DNA from: Natrinema sp. DC36
GTDB lineage: Archaea; Halobacteriota; Halobacteria; Halobacteriales; Natrialbaceae
DNA: 64,000 nucleotides
Assembly (NCBI RefSeq): GCF_020405225.1
Contig: NZ_CP084472.1
Span: forward strand, 1,674,001-1,738,000
Reading direction: 5' to 3'
Position 1 is the stretch's first letter. Every line of letters starts with the position of its first letter. Positions 43,434 through 52,496 of this stretch are shown piece after piece. The position numbers and the translations under genes were made by a program. Below the pieces are notes generated by a model, which saw nothing but the letters and a program-made list of their open reading frames with translations, had not been told where the DNA came from and did no database searches.

Positions 43434-44519
43434 ATGGACGCTCGGAGTTCGTTTTTCGCTCTCCTGGTCTCTGTCCTCGGCGCGCTCGCCGCGCTGATCG
43501 TGCTCCCGCTGGTGGAGTACGTGCTGGCGGCCTGCCTGCTCGCGGTCGTTCTCCGTCCGCTGTACGAGCGGCTCGCACCGCGAGTCGGCGCTCGCACCGC
43601 CGGACTCACGGTCACCGGTCTCGCCGTGGTCGGCGGTGTCGTCCCGCTGGTGCTCGTCTCGGTGGTCGTTCTCCGCGCCGCCGCGTCGGTTCGCGAGACG
43701 ACTTCGATCGACCGCATCGCGGCGAACGTCGGAGAGTTCGCGCGGACCGAATTCGGACTGGCCGATGGGACGGTCGCGGCCCTCGAGTCGGCGGTATCGG
43801 CCGAACTCGAGGGAGCGATCGCGGGTGCGGCCGACGTGACCCTGGCCCGGACCGTCGGGGTCGTGACCACCGCCGCCGACATCGTCGTGGGGACTATCGT
43901 CCTCGTGTTCGTGCTGTACTATCTGCTCGTGGATGGGCCAGCAGTGGTCGACTGGATCCGACGGCACGTCCCGCTCGAGAACCGGATTCTCGACGACCTG
44001 TTCGAGGAGATTCACGTCGTCGTCTAGGCGGTCCTCCGCAGTCACGTTCTCGTTGCGGTCATCCAGGGGATACTCGGCGGGTTGGGGATCGCCCTTCTTG
44101 GGGTTCCGTACGCCCCCGTTTTGGCGATCATCCTCGTTCTCGTGTCGTTCCTCCCGACGATCGGGGTCTGGCTCGTCTGGGGCCCGGTGACGGTCGCCCA
44201 CGCGGTCTCGAGCGGCCCCGTCCGCGGCGTACTTCTGTTGGGGTACGGGATCGCGGTGCTCGCCGTCGTCGATAACTACCTCCGGGCGATTCTCGTCGAC
44301 CGGCGGGCCGGCCTCCATCCGGCGATCGTCCTCGTGGGCGCCATCGGCGGCGTCCTCCTGTTCGGGATCGTCGGGGTGTTCGTCGGTCCCGTCGTTCTCG
44401 CGACGTTCAAAGTCTGCGTGGCGGCCGTCGATCGGATCGACCGAACCGCACCGGACGTCGACGCTGACGCCGAGAGCGAGCGCGAAGAAGAGCGATTGCT
44501 CGCAGACACGAAGCAGTAA
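43434..44519 (+). pseudogene. AI-2E family transporter interrupted by an in-frame TAG
   Basis: Both halves read as one 361-residue AI-2E/PerM-type membrane protein. The first 197 codons carry the N-terminal helices and end EIHVVV; codon 198 is TAG (44025-44027). The same frame then continues AVLRSHVLVAVIQGILGGLG through the C-terminal helices to the stop at 44519. Family members usually have Trp at this point (V-W-A), so TGG to TAG is the likely change. A TATA-like box (cacttatgc, 43403-43411) lies 27 bases upstream. It is either a recent pseudogene or a strain-level nonsense variant. Family members export small molecules or sodium. Confidence 0.7.
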
Positions 44520-44548
44520 CGGCCCGCTCGAGACGGAGCGATCGTCGC

Positions 44549-45985
44549 TCAGTCGGCGGTCTGGGCCTGCGTGGTGCGGTCGGTCGTCGGAATACCGCGA
44601 CCGGTCAGCGCCATCATGAACAGGACGAGCGGCGAGAGGAACCCGAACAGGTAGAACGGCGCGTACTCGAGCGTGGGAACGCCGGTCGCCGAGGCCATGA
44701 AAACGCCGCCGGCGTGCCACGGGATGAGCGCGCCGGTGGGCGTACCAGCGGCCTCGACGGCCCGGGAGAGTTCCTCGCTGTCGAGGCCGAACTCCTCGTA
44801 GAGGTTGCGCAGTGTCAGCCCCGGCAAGACGATGCTCATGTACTGCTGAGCGGTGAGCGCGTTGACGAGGATCGCGGACGCGCCGGTGCCGGCGATCAGC
44901 CCGCCGGAACTACGCACGCCCTGCGAGAGGCGGTTCGCGAGCACCGCCAGCACGCCGATGTGCTCGAGGAGGCCGCCGAGTGAGAGTGCGGCGACGACGA
45001 CCGTGATCGTCCAGGCGGAGCCGGTGAGACCGCCGGTCACGAGGAGTTCGTTCACGAGGGCCGCCCCGGTCTGGGGTTCGGTGCCACCCATGAACACCTC
45101 CCAGGCGGCGACGAAGCCGGTACCCTGAACCAGAATCGAGGTGAAGACGCCGGCGAAGACGCCGGCCACGAGCGTCGGAAGCGCGGGGTAGCCGTAGAGG
45201 GCGAGGCCGAAGGTGACCACGAGCGGCAGGAAGACGAGCACGGAGAGATCGTACGTCCCCGCGAGCGCGGTCTGAATTTCGGCGACGCGACCGGCCGGAA
45301 TCTCGCCGCCCGCCCGAAGGCCGAGTGCGGCGAATCCCAGTACTGCAAGGCCGAACGCGACGGCCGTTCCCGTTCGCATGCGGCGGATGTGGTCGTACAG
45401 CGGCGTGTTCGTCACGCCGGCCGCGAGGTTGGTCGTATCGGAGAGGGGCGACTGCTTGTCACCCGCGTACGCCCCGGAGATGACCGCACCGACGGTCATC
45501 GGTCCGGAGACGCCGAGTCCGGCCCCGATTCCGACGAACGCGACCCCCAGCGTCCCGACCGTCGTCCACGAGGACCCGATGGAGAACGCCACGACAGCTG
45601 CCAGAATCGCTGTGACGGGCAGGAACACCGTCGGGGTCAGCAACTCGAGGCCGTAGTACATCATCGCCGGAATCGTTCCGGCGTCGACCCAGGTAGCGAT
45701 CAAGGCGTAGATCGTAAAGAGGATCAACAGCGCCTGTAGCCCCATCAGGAGGCCGTTAGAGATCCCCTCTGAGAGGTCGTCCCACTGGTAGCCAAGATAG
45801 CGACCGAACGCGCCGACGAAGACGATACTCCAGAGCAACGGAACGTGGGGAGCCAGTCCGAGCAGGGCCGATCCGATGCCGAGAAAGACGACGATCGCGA
45901 GTACCGGGACGAGTGCGAGGCCGGCCGACGGTCGTCGGTCGGGGTCGAGATCGTCGATCGTCGTCGGTGTAAAGTCGAAGGTCAT
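44549..45985 (-). CDS. nhaC: Na+/H+ antiporter, NhaC family
   Basis: This is a 478-residue membrane protein with about 12 helices. Family blocks include LAAVVAFSIGSSWTTVGTLG, MTVGAVISGAYAGDKQSPLS with DTTNLAAGV, and LVNALTAQQYMSIVLPG. These match NhaC antiporters that expel Na+ for H+, an essential task in salt-loving cells. On its own strand a TATA-like ttttatgcc (46006-46014) lies 26 bases before the ATG, predicting a leaderless message. Confidence 0.9.
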   Translation of the reverse strand: MTFDFTPTTIDDLDPDRRPSAGLALVPVLAIVVFLGIGSALLGLAPHVPLLWSIVFVGAFGRYLGYQWDDLSEGISNGLLMGLQALLILFTIYALIATWVDAGTIPAMMYYGLELLTPTVFLPVTAILAAVVAFSIGSSWTTVGTLGVAFVGIGAGLGVSGPMTVGAVISGAYAGDKQSPLSDTTNLAAGVTNTPLYDHIRRMRTGTAVAFGLAVLGFAALGLRAGGEIPAGRVAEIQTALAGTYDLSVLVFLPLVVTFGLALYGYPALPTLVAGVFAGVFTSILVQGTGFVAAWEVFMGGTEPQTGAALVNELLVTGGLTGSAWTITVVVAALSLGGLLEHIGVLAVLANRLSQGVRSSGGLIAGTGASAILVNALTAQQYMSIVLPGLTLRNLYEEFGLDSEELSRAVEAAGTPTGALIPWHAGGVFMASATGVPTLEYAPFYLFGFLSPLVLFMMALTGRGIPTTDRTTQAQTAD

Positions 45986-46247
45986 TGGCCCGATTATGCA
46001 GTTGAGGCATAAAAGAAGAACGGTTTATTACCACTATGTATGCTATGCGGTATCAGTGGTCATATTCCGGTGCGAGTACCAATCGGATCCCCGACCGTCC
46101 GAGCGGAGATGCCTTGAGACGGTCTCCGAAATAGCAGCGATTCTCGGACGGCCGGCTCAAACGTACTGCTTGTCACCGGCTTTCGGACGGAAAAGAGACC
46201 GCTTGCCACTTGCTGCTGGACGCGGTACGGAAACGCGCGCTCGCGGA

Positions 46248-47549
46248 TCAGTCCACGCTCGAGAAGGCGCTCAGATTCGACTGTAACCCGGCCGCGAGTT
46301 CGGACTTGCGACGCAATCGCGCGTAGGAAACCGGCAACCGGGTGGCGACCTCCGAAACGGCCTCGTGGAAGGTCTCGGCCTCGCCGTACTGCCCCTCGAA
46401 GGCGTTGCGGACGCTCTCGCGGACCTGCCAGACGCCGACCGGTGCCCAGTAGTCGTCGGACACCTCGCGGAGAACGAGACACTTCGCCTGCCGGCCGATC
46501 GACTCGAGGTACTCGAGAACGCCCAGTCGGGCGGCGTAATAGGCACCCGCGGTCTCCTCGACGTAGCTCGAGCGCCCCTCGTAGCCCTCGCTGGCGCTGG
46601 CGAGCCAGATGTTGTCGCCGGGATCGGGATTCCAGATGCTCCCCGGGGCCTTCATCTCGACGAGTTCGAACTCCCAGTTGCCCGGAGCGAGCACGACCCA
46701 GTAGCGGTTGCCAACGTACTCGTTGGCCCAGACCTGTACCTCGTCGATGCTGGGCGCGTTTCGGATCCGACCGCGCAGGTACTTTCCGACGGTGTCGTCG
46801 ACGGCCGTGATCGACCACCGCGTTGGGACCAATCGGCGCTGTTTCGTTTGGCCGAGCGCGCCCGCAGAGAGGATCGAGTTGATATCGTAGACGTCGAAGC
46901 CGCGCCGGTAGAGGTAGGTCATCGCCCCCTCGGCCTGCCAGTCGTCGTCCTCGAGCGTCTTCTTGACCGGTCGGGGCACGTAGGGGTTCTCCCGCAGTTC
47001 CGCGTTTCGGGCGTTGGCGCGGGGGCCCCGCGGCGTCGCCACGTCCGTTCCCGTATCCAGTCCGAGATCCGGTTTGTCGTCCAATCCGATCTCGAGGTCG
47101 ACCGGCCGGTCGGCGATCGCGACCTCGCGTTGCACGCCGACGAAGCCGTCCCAGACGTCGTCCACGTTCGGCGTCATCCGGCTCGCGATGGACGGCGAGT
47201 CGACGTTCGCGCGCTTGCTCGAGTTCAGGAGTCCGGTCCGTCGTTGGAGCACGTCGTCGATGGCGTACCCCTGTTGGTACCAGTCACCGTCGGTGACGTA
47301 CTCCTCGGCGTCGTCTTCGTTACCGACCGGCGATAGCAACCCGATGGGGATATCGGGATAGTTCGATCGCCCGACGAAAATCGACGGCGAGGTCGAGCCG
47401 ACGAGAGTGTCGCCGCTCAGAGCGTCGTCGAACTTCCGCTCGAAGTCCTCGAGGTGATCCGTGATCGCGTAGGACTTCTCCTTGGCGCGGCGGCGGCGCT
47501 CGGCTTCCGCGTCGGGCTCGAGATCCTCGATGTAGTCGTCGAGGCGCAT
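46248..47549 (-). CDS. nreA: NreA, archaeal DNA-repair protein with PCNA-binding tail
   Basis: This is a 433-residue Nre-family protein starting MRLDDYIEDLEPDAEAERRR. Conserved blocks include SPSIFVGRSNYPDIPIGLLS, LLNSSKRANV, NPYVPRPVKKTLEDD and FELVEMKAPGSIWNP. The C-terminal QSNLSAF (423-429) fits a PIP motif that docks on PCNA. NreA is linked to resistance to DNA-crosslinking damage. Unlike some members, no N-terminal zinc finger is present. It is alone, convergent with nothing close. Confidence 0.88.
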   Translation of the reverse strand: MRLDDYIEDLEPDAEAERRRRAKEKSYAITDHLEDFERKFDDALSGDTLVGSTSPSIFVGRSNYPDIPIGLLSPVGNEDDAEEYVTDGDWYQQGYAIDDVLQRRTGLLNSSKRANVDSPSIASRMTPNVDDVWDGFVGVQREVAIADRPVDLEIGLDDKPDLGLDTGTDVATPRGPRANARNAELRENPYVPRPVKKTLEDDDWQAEGAMTYLYRRGFDVYDINSILSAGALGQTKQRRLVPTRWSITAVDDTVGKYLRGRIRNAPSIDEVQVWANEYVGNRYWVVLAPGNWEFELVEMKAPGSIWNPDPGDNIWLASASEGYEGRSSYVEETAGAYYAARLGVLEYLESIGRQAKCLVLREVSDDYWAPVGVWQVRESVRNAFEGQYGEAETFHEAVSEVATRLPVSYARLRRKSELAAGLQSNLSAFSSVD

Positions 47550-47876
47550 TCACTCGAAGGAAGGGCGGCACGGTGTTGAATGTTGAGTTTCCGGAGCGCA
47601 GTCGCTGTCAGCGTGGGACCAGCAGAGATGTCAGAGGCAGAGGTTCGGCATCCGTGTCGGGCCACCGAACCTCACTCACGTCTCCGTGCCGGATCGATAA
47701 GTACCCCGCCGCGCGTTTTCTGAGTCGGAAAACGCTGCGCGACGAGGGGGTCCCCTCGATCGCCGACCATCGGTAGACCGTCGCCGGACCGATGCTCGAA
47801 TCGACGGCGGCCTGGATCGACGACGGCGGACTCGAGAAAGACAATCGTTAAAAACGGCGGGCGGGAAGGGAGGGGT
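47550..47876. other. Intergenic stretch; one weak minus-strand frame
   Basis: This gap separates divergent nreA and the zinc-ribbon gene. A TTG-started minus-strand frame at 47608-47844 could encode 78 residues (beginning [18 protein letters not shown], with an HTH-like [10 protein letters not shown]). It lacks an ATG and a promoter, so I do not call it a gene. Confidence 0.3.
47846..47855 (+). promoter_or_regulatory. TATA-like box of the zinc-ribbon gene
   Basis: The tract cgttaaaaac is centred 27 bases before the ATG at 47877, implying a leaderless transcript. Confidence 0.45.
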
Positions 47877-48056
47877 ATGAGTACGACCGACGAGAGAGAG
47901 ACGCGTTCCTGTGTCTCCTGCGGACTCAATATCGCAGGCACGAACGCGGCCGCGTTCAAGTGTCCCGACTGCGGCCAGCAGATCTACCGCTGTGCCAAGT
48001 GTCGCAAGCAGAGCAACCTCTACGAGTGCCCCGATTGCGGATTCACCGGTCCATAA
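47877..48056 (+). CDS. HVO_2753-type zinc-finger microprotein
   Basis: This is a 59-residue protein starting [20 protein letters not shown]. It has four CxxC knuckles (CVSCG, CPDCG, CAKCR, CPDCG), enough for two zinc sites. Length and knuckle pattern match the haloarchaeal zinc microprotein HVO_2753, studied in Haloferax volcanii for swarming and biofilm formation. It lies eight bases upstream of the EF-1 beta gene, so the two are almost certainly cotranscribed, pointing to a translation-linked role. Confidence 0.85.
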   Translation: MSTTDERETRSCVSCGLNIAGTNAAAFKCPDCGQQIYRCAKCRKQSNLYECPDCGFTGP

Positions 48057-48064
48057 GATCTCCC

Positions 48065-48331
48065 ATGGGAAAAGTCGCTGCCAAAATCAAGGTCATGCCG
48101 GACAGCCCCGAAAACGATCTCGACGCGCTCCAGGAGCGCCTCGAGAGCGCCCTCCCCGAGGGCGCGAAGATCAACGGCGTCGAGCGCGAGGAAGTCGCGT
48201 TCGGTCTCGTCGCTCTCTACCCGACCGTGATCGTCCCGGACGGTGCGGGCGGGACGGAAACCGTCGAGGAGAACTTCAGCGAGGTCGACGGCGTCGAAAG
48301 CGTCGGCGTCGAGAACGTCGGTCGGATATAA
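48065..48331 (+). CDS. ef1b: Translation elongation factor 1-beta (aEF-1B)
   Basis: This 88-residue protein is the guanine-nucleotide exchange factor for EF-1A. It starts [20 protein letters not shown] and contains [21 protein letters not shown], the conserved strand and loop of the archaeal family. Length is normal. It follows the zinc microprotein by eight bases. Confidence 0.93.
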   Translation: MGKVAAKIKVMPDSPENDLDALQERLESALPEGAKINGVEREEVAFGLVALYPTVIVPDGAGGTETVEENFSEVDGVESVGVENVGRI

Positions 48332-48552
48332 ACGGCTCTCGCCGTTCGTTTGCAGCCGTTTCGCTATTTCTCGCGAGCCGCTGGTGTGCGACTCGCGCAT
48401 ACGCGCCCCCAACGGCTTTCGCCGCTCGAGCGATCGGAGAGAAACGACTTCAATGGCTGGTAAGAGAGGCTGGTACCCGTGTCGGCGGTGATCCGGTGGT
48501 TCCTCACTCAGTCGTTTCGCTCGTGGCTCCTCGAAGACGTGCCTGCTCGCGG

Positions 48553-48987
48553 TTACTGCTGCTCTTCTCTGTTCGCGCCGAGATTGGCCTGCGAGACGAT
48601 CTCCGCGCCGATCGACGAGAGGTCGACGGTCACGTCCTCGGTGACGGCCTTGCTAATCTCATCTAAGTTCCCCGCGAGGACGGTCAGTACGTCGTCGGGG
48701 TTGGTGTAGACCAGCATGTTTCCGTCCTGGCCTTCCGCGACGAGTTGCGTGTCGTTCAGGACGACCTGATCGTTCTGAATCGTCGCCGAGACGACCGGTA
48801 ACGCCGCCGGTTTCCCCTGTTCGTCGTCCCTGACTTTGCGGATGTGGACCGCCTCGAGGTCGATGACCTCCTTGTGTGTCTTGATCTGTTCGGCGCAGTC
48901 GACCATGTCGTTGAGGAGGGCGGTCCGGCGCTCGTTGCCGTGATCGCCGTCGAGACAGTGCTGACAGACGCGGAGTTCGATTCGCAT
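48553..48987 (-). CDS. Hypothetical protein with N-terminal CxxC
   Basis: This is a 144-residue acidic protein that I do not recognise. It starts MRIELRVCQHCLDGDHGNER, with a CxxC and a later Cys/His that might bind metal. Residues 40-60 (IDLEAVHIRKVRDDEQGKPA) and 75-110 (VVLNDTQLVAEGQDG, MLVYTNPDDVLTVLAGNL) look folded. The C-terminal half is a helix with a hydrophobic face. It is convergent with EF-1 beta, with a 221-base gap between that holds no visible gene. Confidence 0.55.
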   Translation of the reverse strand: MRIELRVCQHCLDGDHGNERRTALLNDMVDCAEQIKTHKEVIDLEAVHIRKVRDDEQGKPAALPVVSATIQNDQVVLNDTQLVAEGQDGNMLVYTNPDDVLTVLAGNLDEISKAVTEDVTVDLSSIGAEIVSQANLGANREEQQ

Positions 48988-49178
48988 TGGTCGTCGTTCG
49001 TGTTCGATACCGATGAGAATTCCGCTTCAGTACCAGGCGGGCACGGGACGATCCGAGACGAGAACCCGTTCCGATCGGACACGGTGCGACTGAGACTGCG
49101 GTCCCCGCTGGCGGCCAGTCGCTGTCGACCGCCGGTTTCGGCTGTCAGCCGATGACGAACGGAACGGAGCCGCGGCGC

Positions 49179-49892
49179 TCACTCTCGCAGTTGCTCGCGG
49201 ATCTCCCGGATCCGATCGCTCCCCTGATCGACGTAGCCGCCGTGATAACACAGCGTGTGGTCGATCTCGAGGGCCGCCAGCGCCCCGACGGACTCGATCG
49301 CGCGATCCATGTCCGGCGTGAACTGGGGCTTCGGACCGGCGAGCGGTTCGCGCTCGCTCCGCTCGTGCTCACCGTCGGTTCCCTCATCACCGTCCGCGAC
49401 GAGCGCGTCGCCGGCCACGAGCAAGTTCCCCGTTGGGAAGTACAGCGAGACGTGTCCGGGCGCGTGGCCGGGCGTTGCGACGACCTCCATCGGCCCCGCG
49501 AGCGTCGAGATACGGACCCCGTCAACCAGTTCGATATCGACGTCGACGGGCGAATAGCGGTCGCCGTCACCCTTGACCGGGTCGCGCTCGCCCGACACGT
49601 ACGGCGCTTCGTCGCGGTGGGTCGCGACGACCGCATCGACGTGCTCGAGGAGTTCCGCCAGTCCACCGACGTGATCTCCGTCGTGGTGGGTGAGGACGAC
49701 GAGCCAGACGTCCGCGAGTTCGTAGCCAAGCGATCGCAAGTGGGTCCGGAGACCGTCGACGGCACCGTCGGGACCAACGTCGCACAACACGAGTCCGCGT
49801 TCGGTCTCGACGACCGTTGGAGTTATCGTAATCTCCCTGCCTCCGTACTCGATCGCGATCGGGAGCGCGTGAACGCCAGCGTCCTCCTGCAT
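49179..49892 (-). CDS. MBL-fold metallo-hydrolase, glyoxalase II-like
   Basis: This is a 237-residue metallo-beta-lactamase-fold protein. The ATG at 49892 (MQEDAGVHALPIAIEYG) is used; a GTG at 49916 would add eight residues. The metal motif is LTHHDGDHVGG, i.e. the HxDxDH variant of HxHxDH. Later ligands are VVATPGHAPGHVSLYF (His), LLVAGDALVADG (Asp) and LCYHGGYV (His). An insertion of charged residues follows the second Asp. Substrates may be thioesters or lactones, but this is unproven. Confidence 0.83.
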   Translation of the reverse strand: MQEDAGVHALPIAIEYGGREITITPTVVETERGLVLCDVGPDGAVDGLRTHLRSLGYELADVWLVVLTHHDGDHVGGLAELLEHVDAVVATHRDEAPYVSGERDPVKGDGDRYSPVDVDIELVDGVRISTLAGPMEVVATPGHAPGHVSLYFPTGNLLVAGDALVADGDEGTDGEHERSEREPLAGPKPQFTPDMDRAIESVGALAALEIDHTLCYHGGYVDQGSDRIREIREQLRE

Positions 49893-50000
49893 ACGAGGGG
49901 CATTCGGTGCCACCACGATAGGTTTAGGTGATTCGATCGCCGATTTCGGGCGTCACTTCGGTGTGATTTCTAGCTGCCACTCATCGCTTCCCATAGATGA

Positions 50001-50008
50001 TTTTATTA
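50001..50008 (+). promoter_or_regulatory. TATA-like box of the terpene-synthase-like gene
   Basis: The tract ttttatta, inside an unusually AT-rich 40-base stretch, is centred 28 bases before the ATG at 50032, predicting a leaderless transcript. Confidence 0.45.
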
Positions 50009-50031
50009 CAATATGATTAGAAAGATGATTG

Positions 50032-51027
50032 ATGGGAGATACGGATCAACGCTTCGCCGCTGATATCGACGATGATTCCATTACGACCGTTCGCGAACAG
50101 GACCTTCCCGAGTCGGTACTACCCCTTCTCGACGTGTACGACGACGTCATCGGAGACAGAGACCGATTTCTCTGGCAGTGGCTCTATCACCTCTTTCCGA
50201 CGTTCAGACTCTCGTGTCTCGACGATACCCGCGCTCGCGAGGTGCGCAACGCGAAGCTGACCGCGTCGATATTCGTCACCGTCGCGGACGATGTCGCCGA
50301 ACGCCACGGTGACCGAGCCACGTTCGACGAACTGACGTCCATTCCGTTCGACCACCGCCGGCCGGATCCGGAGCGACGCGATGTCGACGGCGACGTCGTT
50401 CGATTTCTGATGGACGTCTGGAACGAGTTTTCGGCGCTGTACGATGCGAGCCCCCGTTCGAGGGAGTTCGCGGAGCTGTTACAGTTCGATCTTCAACAGA
50501 CGCTTCAGGCGATCGAGTACTCGTATCTCTCGAACCGGTATCCCGGTCTCGTCTCGGAACGCGAACTGTGGACGTACGACGTCCACAACATGCTGGTCTT
50601 TCCCCTCGCTGGGATCGATCTCTCGAACGCACCGTCGTTCGACTCGAGCGAACTCTCATCCCTTCGGCAGGTTCTCGACCGGACCCAGCGGATGGCCCGC
50701 ATCGGCAACTGGATCTCGACGTGGAAGCGCGAACTCGCCGAGGGCGACTGTAGCTCCGGCGTCGTCGTCCACGCGCTGGAAAACGACGTCGTCTCGCCAG
50801 AACAGGTGCAGGCGGTCCGGCGGAACCCGACGGACGCGACGGTCGATCCGGTCGTCGAAGCGATTACCGACGCCGGCGTCGAGGACTACTTTCTGGACCG
50901 GTGGGACGCCGAGTACGAGACGGTCGGTCGCTACGAGTCCGAGATCGAGAGCGTCGATGTCGGCGCGTACCTCGAGGGGTTCGAGACGGTGCTGAGCTAT
51001 CACCTCGCGAGCGAAGGCGAAAAGTGA
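50032..51027 (+). CDS. Class I terpene-synthase-like protein (isoprenoid synthase fold)
   Basis: This is a 331-residue soluble, mostly helical protein. Numbering is from the ATG at 50032; a TTG directly before it is ignored. It shows the motif set of class I terpene synthases in the right order and spacing. The Asp-rich motif is VADDVAERHGD (Asp86-Asp87-x-x-Glu90). An NSE-type triad lies about 140 residues later, GNWISTWKRELAEGD (Asn226, Thr230, Glu234). A candidate diphosphate-sensing Arg is Arg177, about 49 residues before the triad, and Arg300-Tyr301 lies about 75 residues after it, like the C-terminal RY pair of bacterial enzymes. No prenyltransferase second DDxxD is present. The product cannot be predicted. 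Neighbours are not isoprenoid genes. Confidence 0.6.
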   Translation: MGDTDQRFAADIDDDSITTVREQDLPESVLPLLDVYDDVIGDRDRFLWQWLYHLFPTFRLSCLDDTRAREVRNAKLTASIFVTVADDVAERHGDRATFDELTSIPFDHRRPDPERRDVDGDVVRFLMDVWNEFSALYDASPRSREFAELLQFDLQQTLQAIEYSYLSNRYPGLVSERELWTYDVHNMLVFPLAGIDLSNAPSFDSSELSSLRQVLDRTQRMARIGNWISTWKRELAEGDCSSGVVVHALENDVVSPEQVQAVRRNPTDATVDPVVEAITDAGVEDYFLDRWDAEYETVGRYESEIESVDVGAYLEGFETVLSYHLASEGEK

Positions 51028-51118
51028 GCGGAGGGGCGGACGGGATGTCGGGCGACGACCGGGACTGACGGTTGCGGTCCCGGGCGACGACCGGCACCGA
51101 CGACTGCGAGTCGCCGGG

Positions 51119-52309
51119 CTACGACGAGAGCGCCGTCTCGAACGCGTTCTCGAGGTCGCCGATCAGATCGTCGACGTGCTCGATCCCGACGCTGACGCGG
51201 ATCAGGCTGTCCGAGAGTCCGGCCTCGATGCGCTCTTCGCGGGGAATCGCAGCGTGGGTCATCGGTGCGGGCTGCTCGATCAGGCTCTCGACGCCGCCGA
51301 GGCTCTCCGCGAGCGTGAACACCTCGGTGTTCGAGACGACTGCACTCGCTTCCTCGAGGCTCGCGTCCAGTTCGAAGCTCAGCATACCGCCGAAATCGTC
51401 CATCTGCTCGGCGGCGATATCGTGGCCGGGATGGGACTCGAGACCGGGGTAGTACACCCGGTCGACGGCGGGATGGTCGTCGAGCCACGTCGCGATCGCT
51501 CGGGCGTTTTCACAGTGGCGGTCCATTCGGACGGGCAGCGTCTTCGTGCCCCGAAGGACGAGGAACGAGTCGAAGGGACCCGGCGTCGCGCCGACCGAGT
51601 TCTGGTAGAACCCCAGTCGCTCGTCCAGGTCCTCGTCGTCGGTCAGCAGCGCGCCGCCGACGACGTCCGAATGGCCGCCGAGGTACTTCGTGAGCGAGTG
51701 CGAGACGATATCCGCGCCGAGAGCCAGCGGCCGCTGGAGGTACGGCGTCGCGAACGTGTTGTCGATCGCACAGAGCGCGTCGTGCGCGTGGGCGATCTCG
51801 GCCGCCCCCTCGATATCGACGATCGACATGAGCGGGTTCGTCGGCGTCTCGAGCCACAGCAGTTCCGTCCCGTCCCGAAACGCCGCCTCGATCTCGTCGA
51901 GGTCGGTCATATCGACGAACGAGAACTCGAGGTCGTAGTCCTCGTACACCTGCGTGAAGATGCGGTGCGTGCCGCCGTAGACGTCGTTGCCGGTCACGAC
52001 GTGGTCGCCGGCCTCGAGCAGGTTCAAGACGGTGTTAATCGAGGCCATCCCACTGGCGAACGCGCGGCCGTACTCGGCACCCTCGAGGCTCGCGAGGTTC
52101 GCCTCGAGATCGGTTCGGGTCGGGTTCCCGGTGCGGGAGTACTCGTAGCCGCGATGCTCCCCGGGCGCGTCCTGCTCGTACGTCGAGTTGGCGTGGATCG
52201 GCGTCATCAACGCGCCGGTTTCCGCGTCTGGCTCCTGGCCGGCGTGGATCGAGCGGGTCTCGATCCGAAACTGCTCGCCGTCGCTCTGGCCGTTTGTATC
52301 GTCGTCCAT
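51119..52309 (-). CDS. Cystathionine gamma-synthase / lyase-type PLP enzyme
   Basis: This is a 396-residue Cys/Met-metabolism PLP enzyme. The ATG at 52309 (MDDDTNGQSDGEQFRIETR) is chosen; an ORF extension to 52402 is basic and unlike the rest. Hallmarks are IHAGQEPDAETGALMTPIHA, YEYSRTGNPTR (substrate Tyr/Arg), GMASINTVLNLLEAGDHVV (PLP phosphate) and VSHSLTKYLGGHSDVVGG, where Lys binds PLP. Synthase and lyase activities cannot be told apart from sequence alone. No other methionine gene is adjacent. Confidence 0.9.
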   Translation of the reverse strand: MDDDTNGQSDGEQFRIETRSIHAGQEPDAETGALMTPIHANSTYEQDAPGEHRGYEYSRTGNPTRTDLEANLASLEGAEYGRAFASGMASINTVLNLLEAGDHVVTGNDVYGGTHRIFTQVYEDYDLEFSFVDMTDLDEIEAAFRDGTELLWLETPTNPLMSIVDIEGAAEIAHAHDALCAIDNTFATPYLQRPLALGADIVSHSLTKYLGGHSDVVGGALLTDDEDLDERLGFYQNSVGATPGPFDSFLVLRGTKTLPVRMDRHCENARAIATWLDDHPAVDRVYYPGLESHPGHDIAAEQMDDFGGMLSFELDASLEEASAVVSNTEVFTLAESLGGVESLIEQPAPMTHAAIPREERIEAGLSDSLIRVSVGIEHVDDLIGDLENAFETALSS

Positions 52310-52463
52310 ACCGACACAACGTGATCGAGCGGGGTTATTCTGCCGACTGGCAGTCGTCGTCATTCGTCGGCGCAGTCCCCGCGAATCGGACGGAGACCGC
52401 ACGAGTCGTTTCGACTGTCAGTCACCGCCGACAGTCCGTTCTCATGCCGTGTGATTCTCGGAA

Positions 52464-52474
52464 CAATATATATG
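52464..52474 (+). promoter_or_regulatory. TATA box of the MBL gene at 52497
   Basis: The tract caatatatatg is a near-ideal TATA box, centred 28 bases before the ATG at 52497, giving a leaderless transcript. Confidence 0.55.
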
Positions 52475-52496
52475 TTTGATTGTCATTTCGTTTCGT

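Noticed and set aside
44025-44027. TAG as a recoded sense codon (pyrrolysine or suppressor)
   Set aside because: Several intact genes in the window use TAG as their natural stop, and no suppressor tRNA or pyl gene is visible. A point mutation is simpler.
47608-47844. 78-codon minus frame with an HTH-like phrase
   Set aside because: It has only a TTG start, no promoter and no second supporting feature. Noted in the intergenic entry instead.
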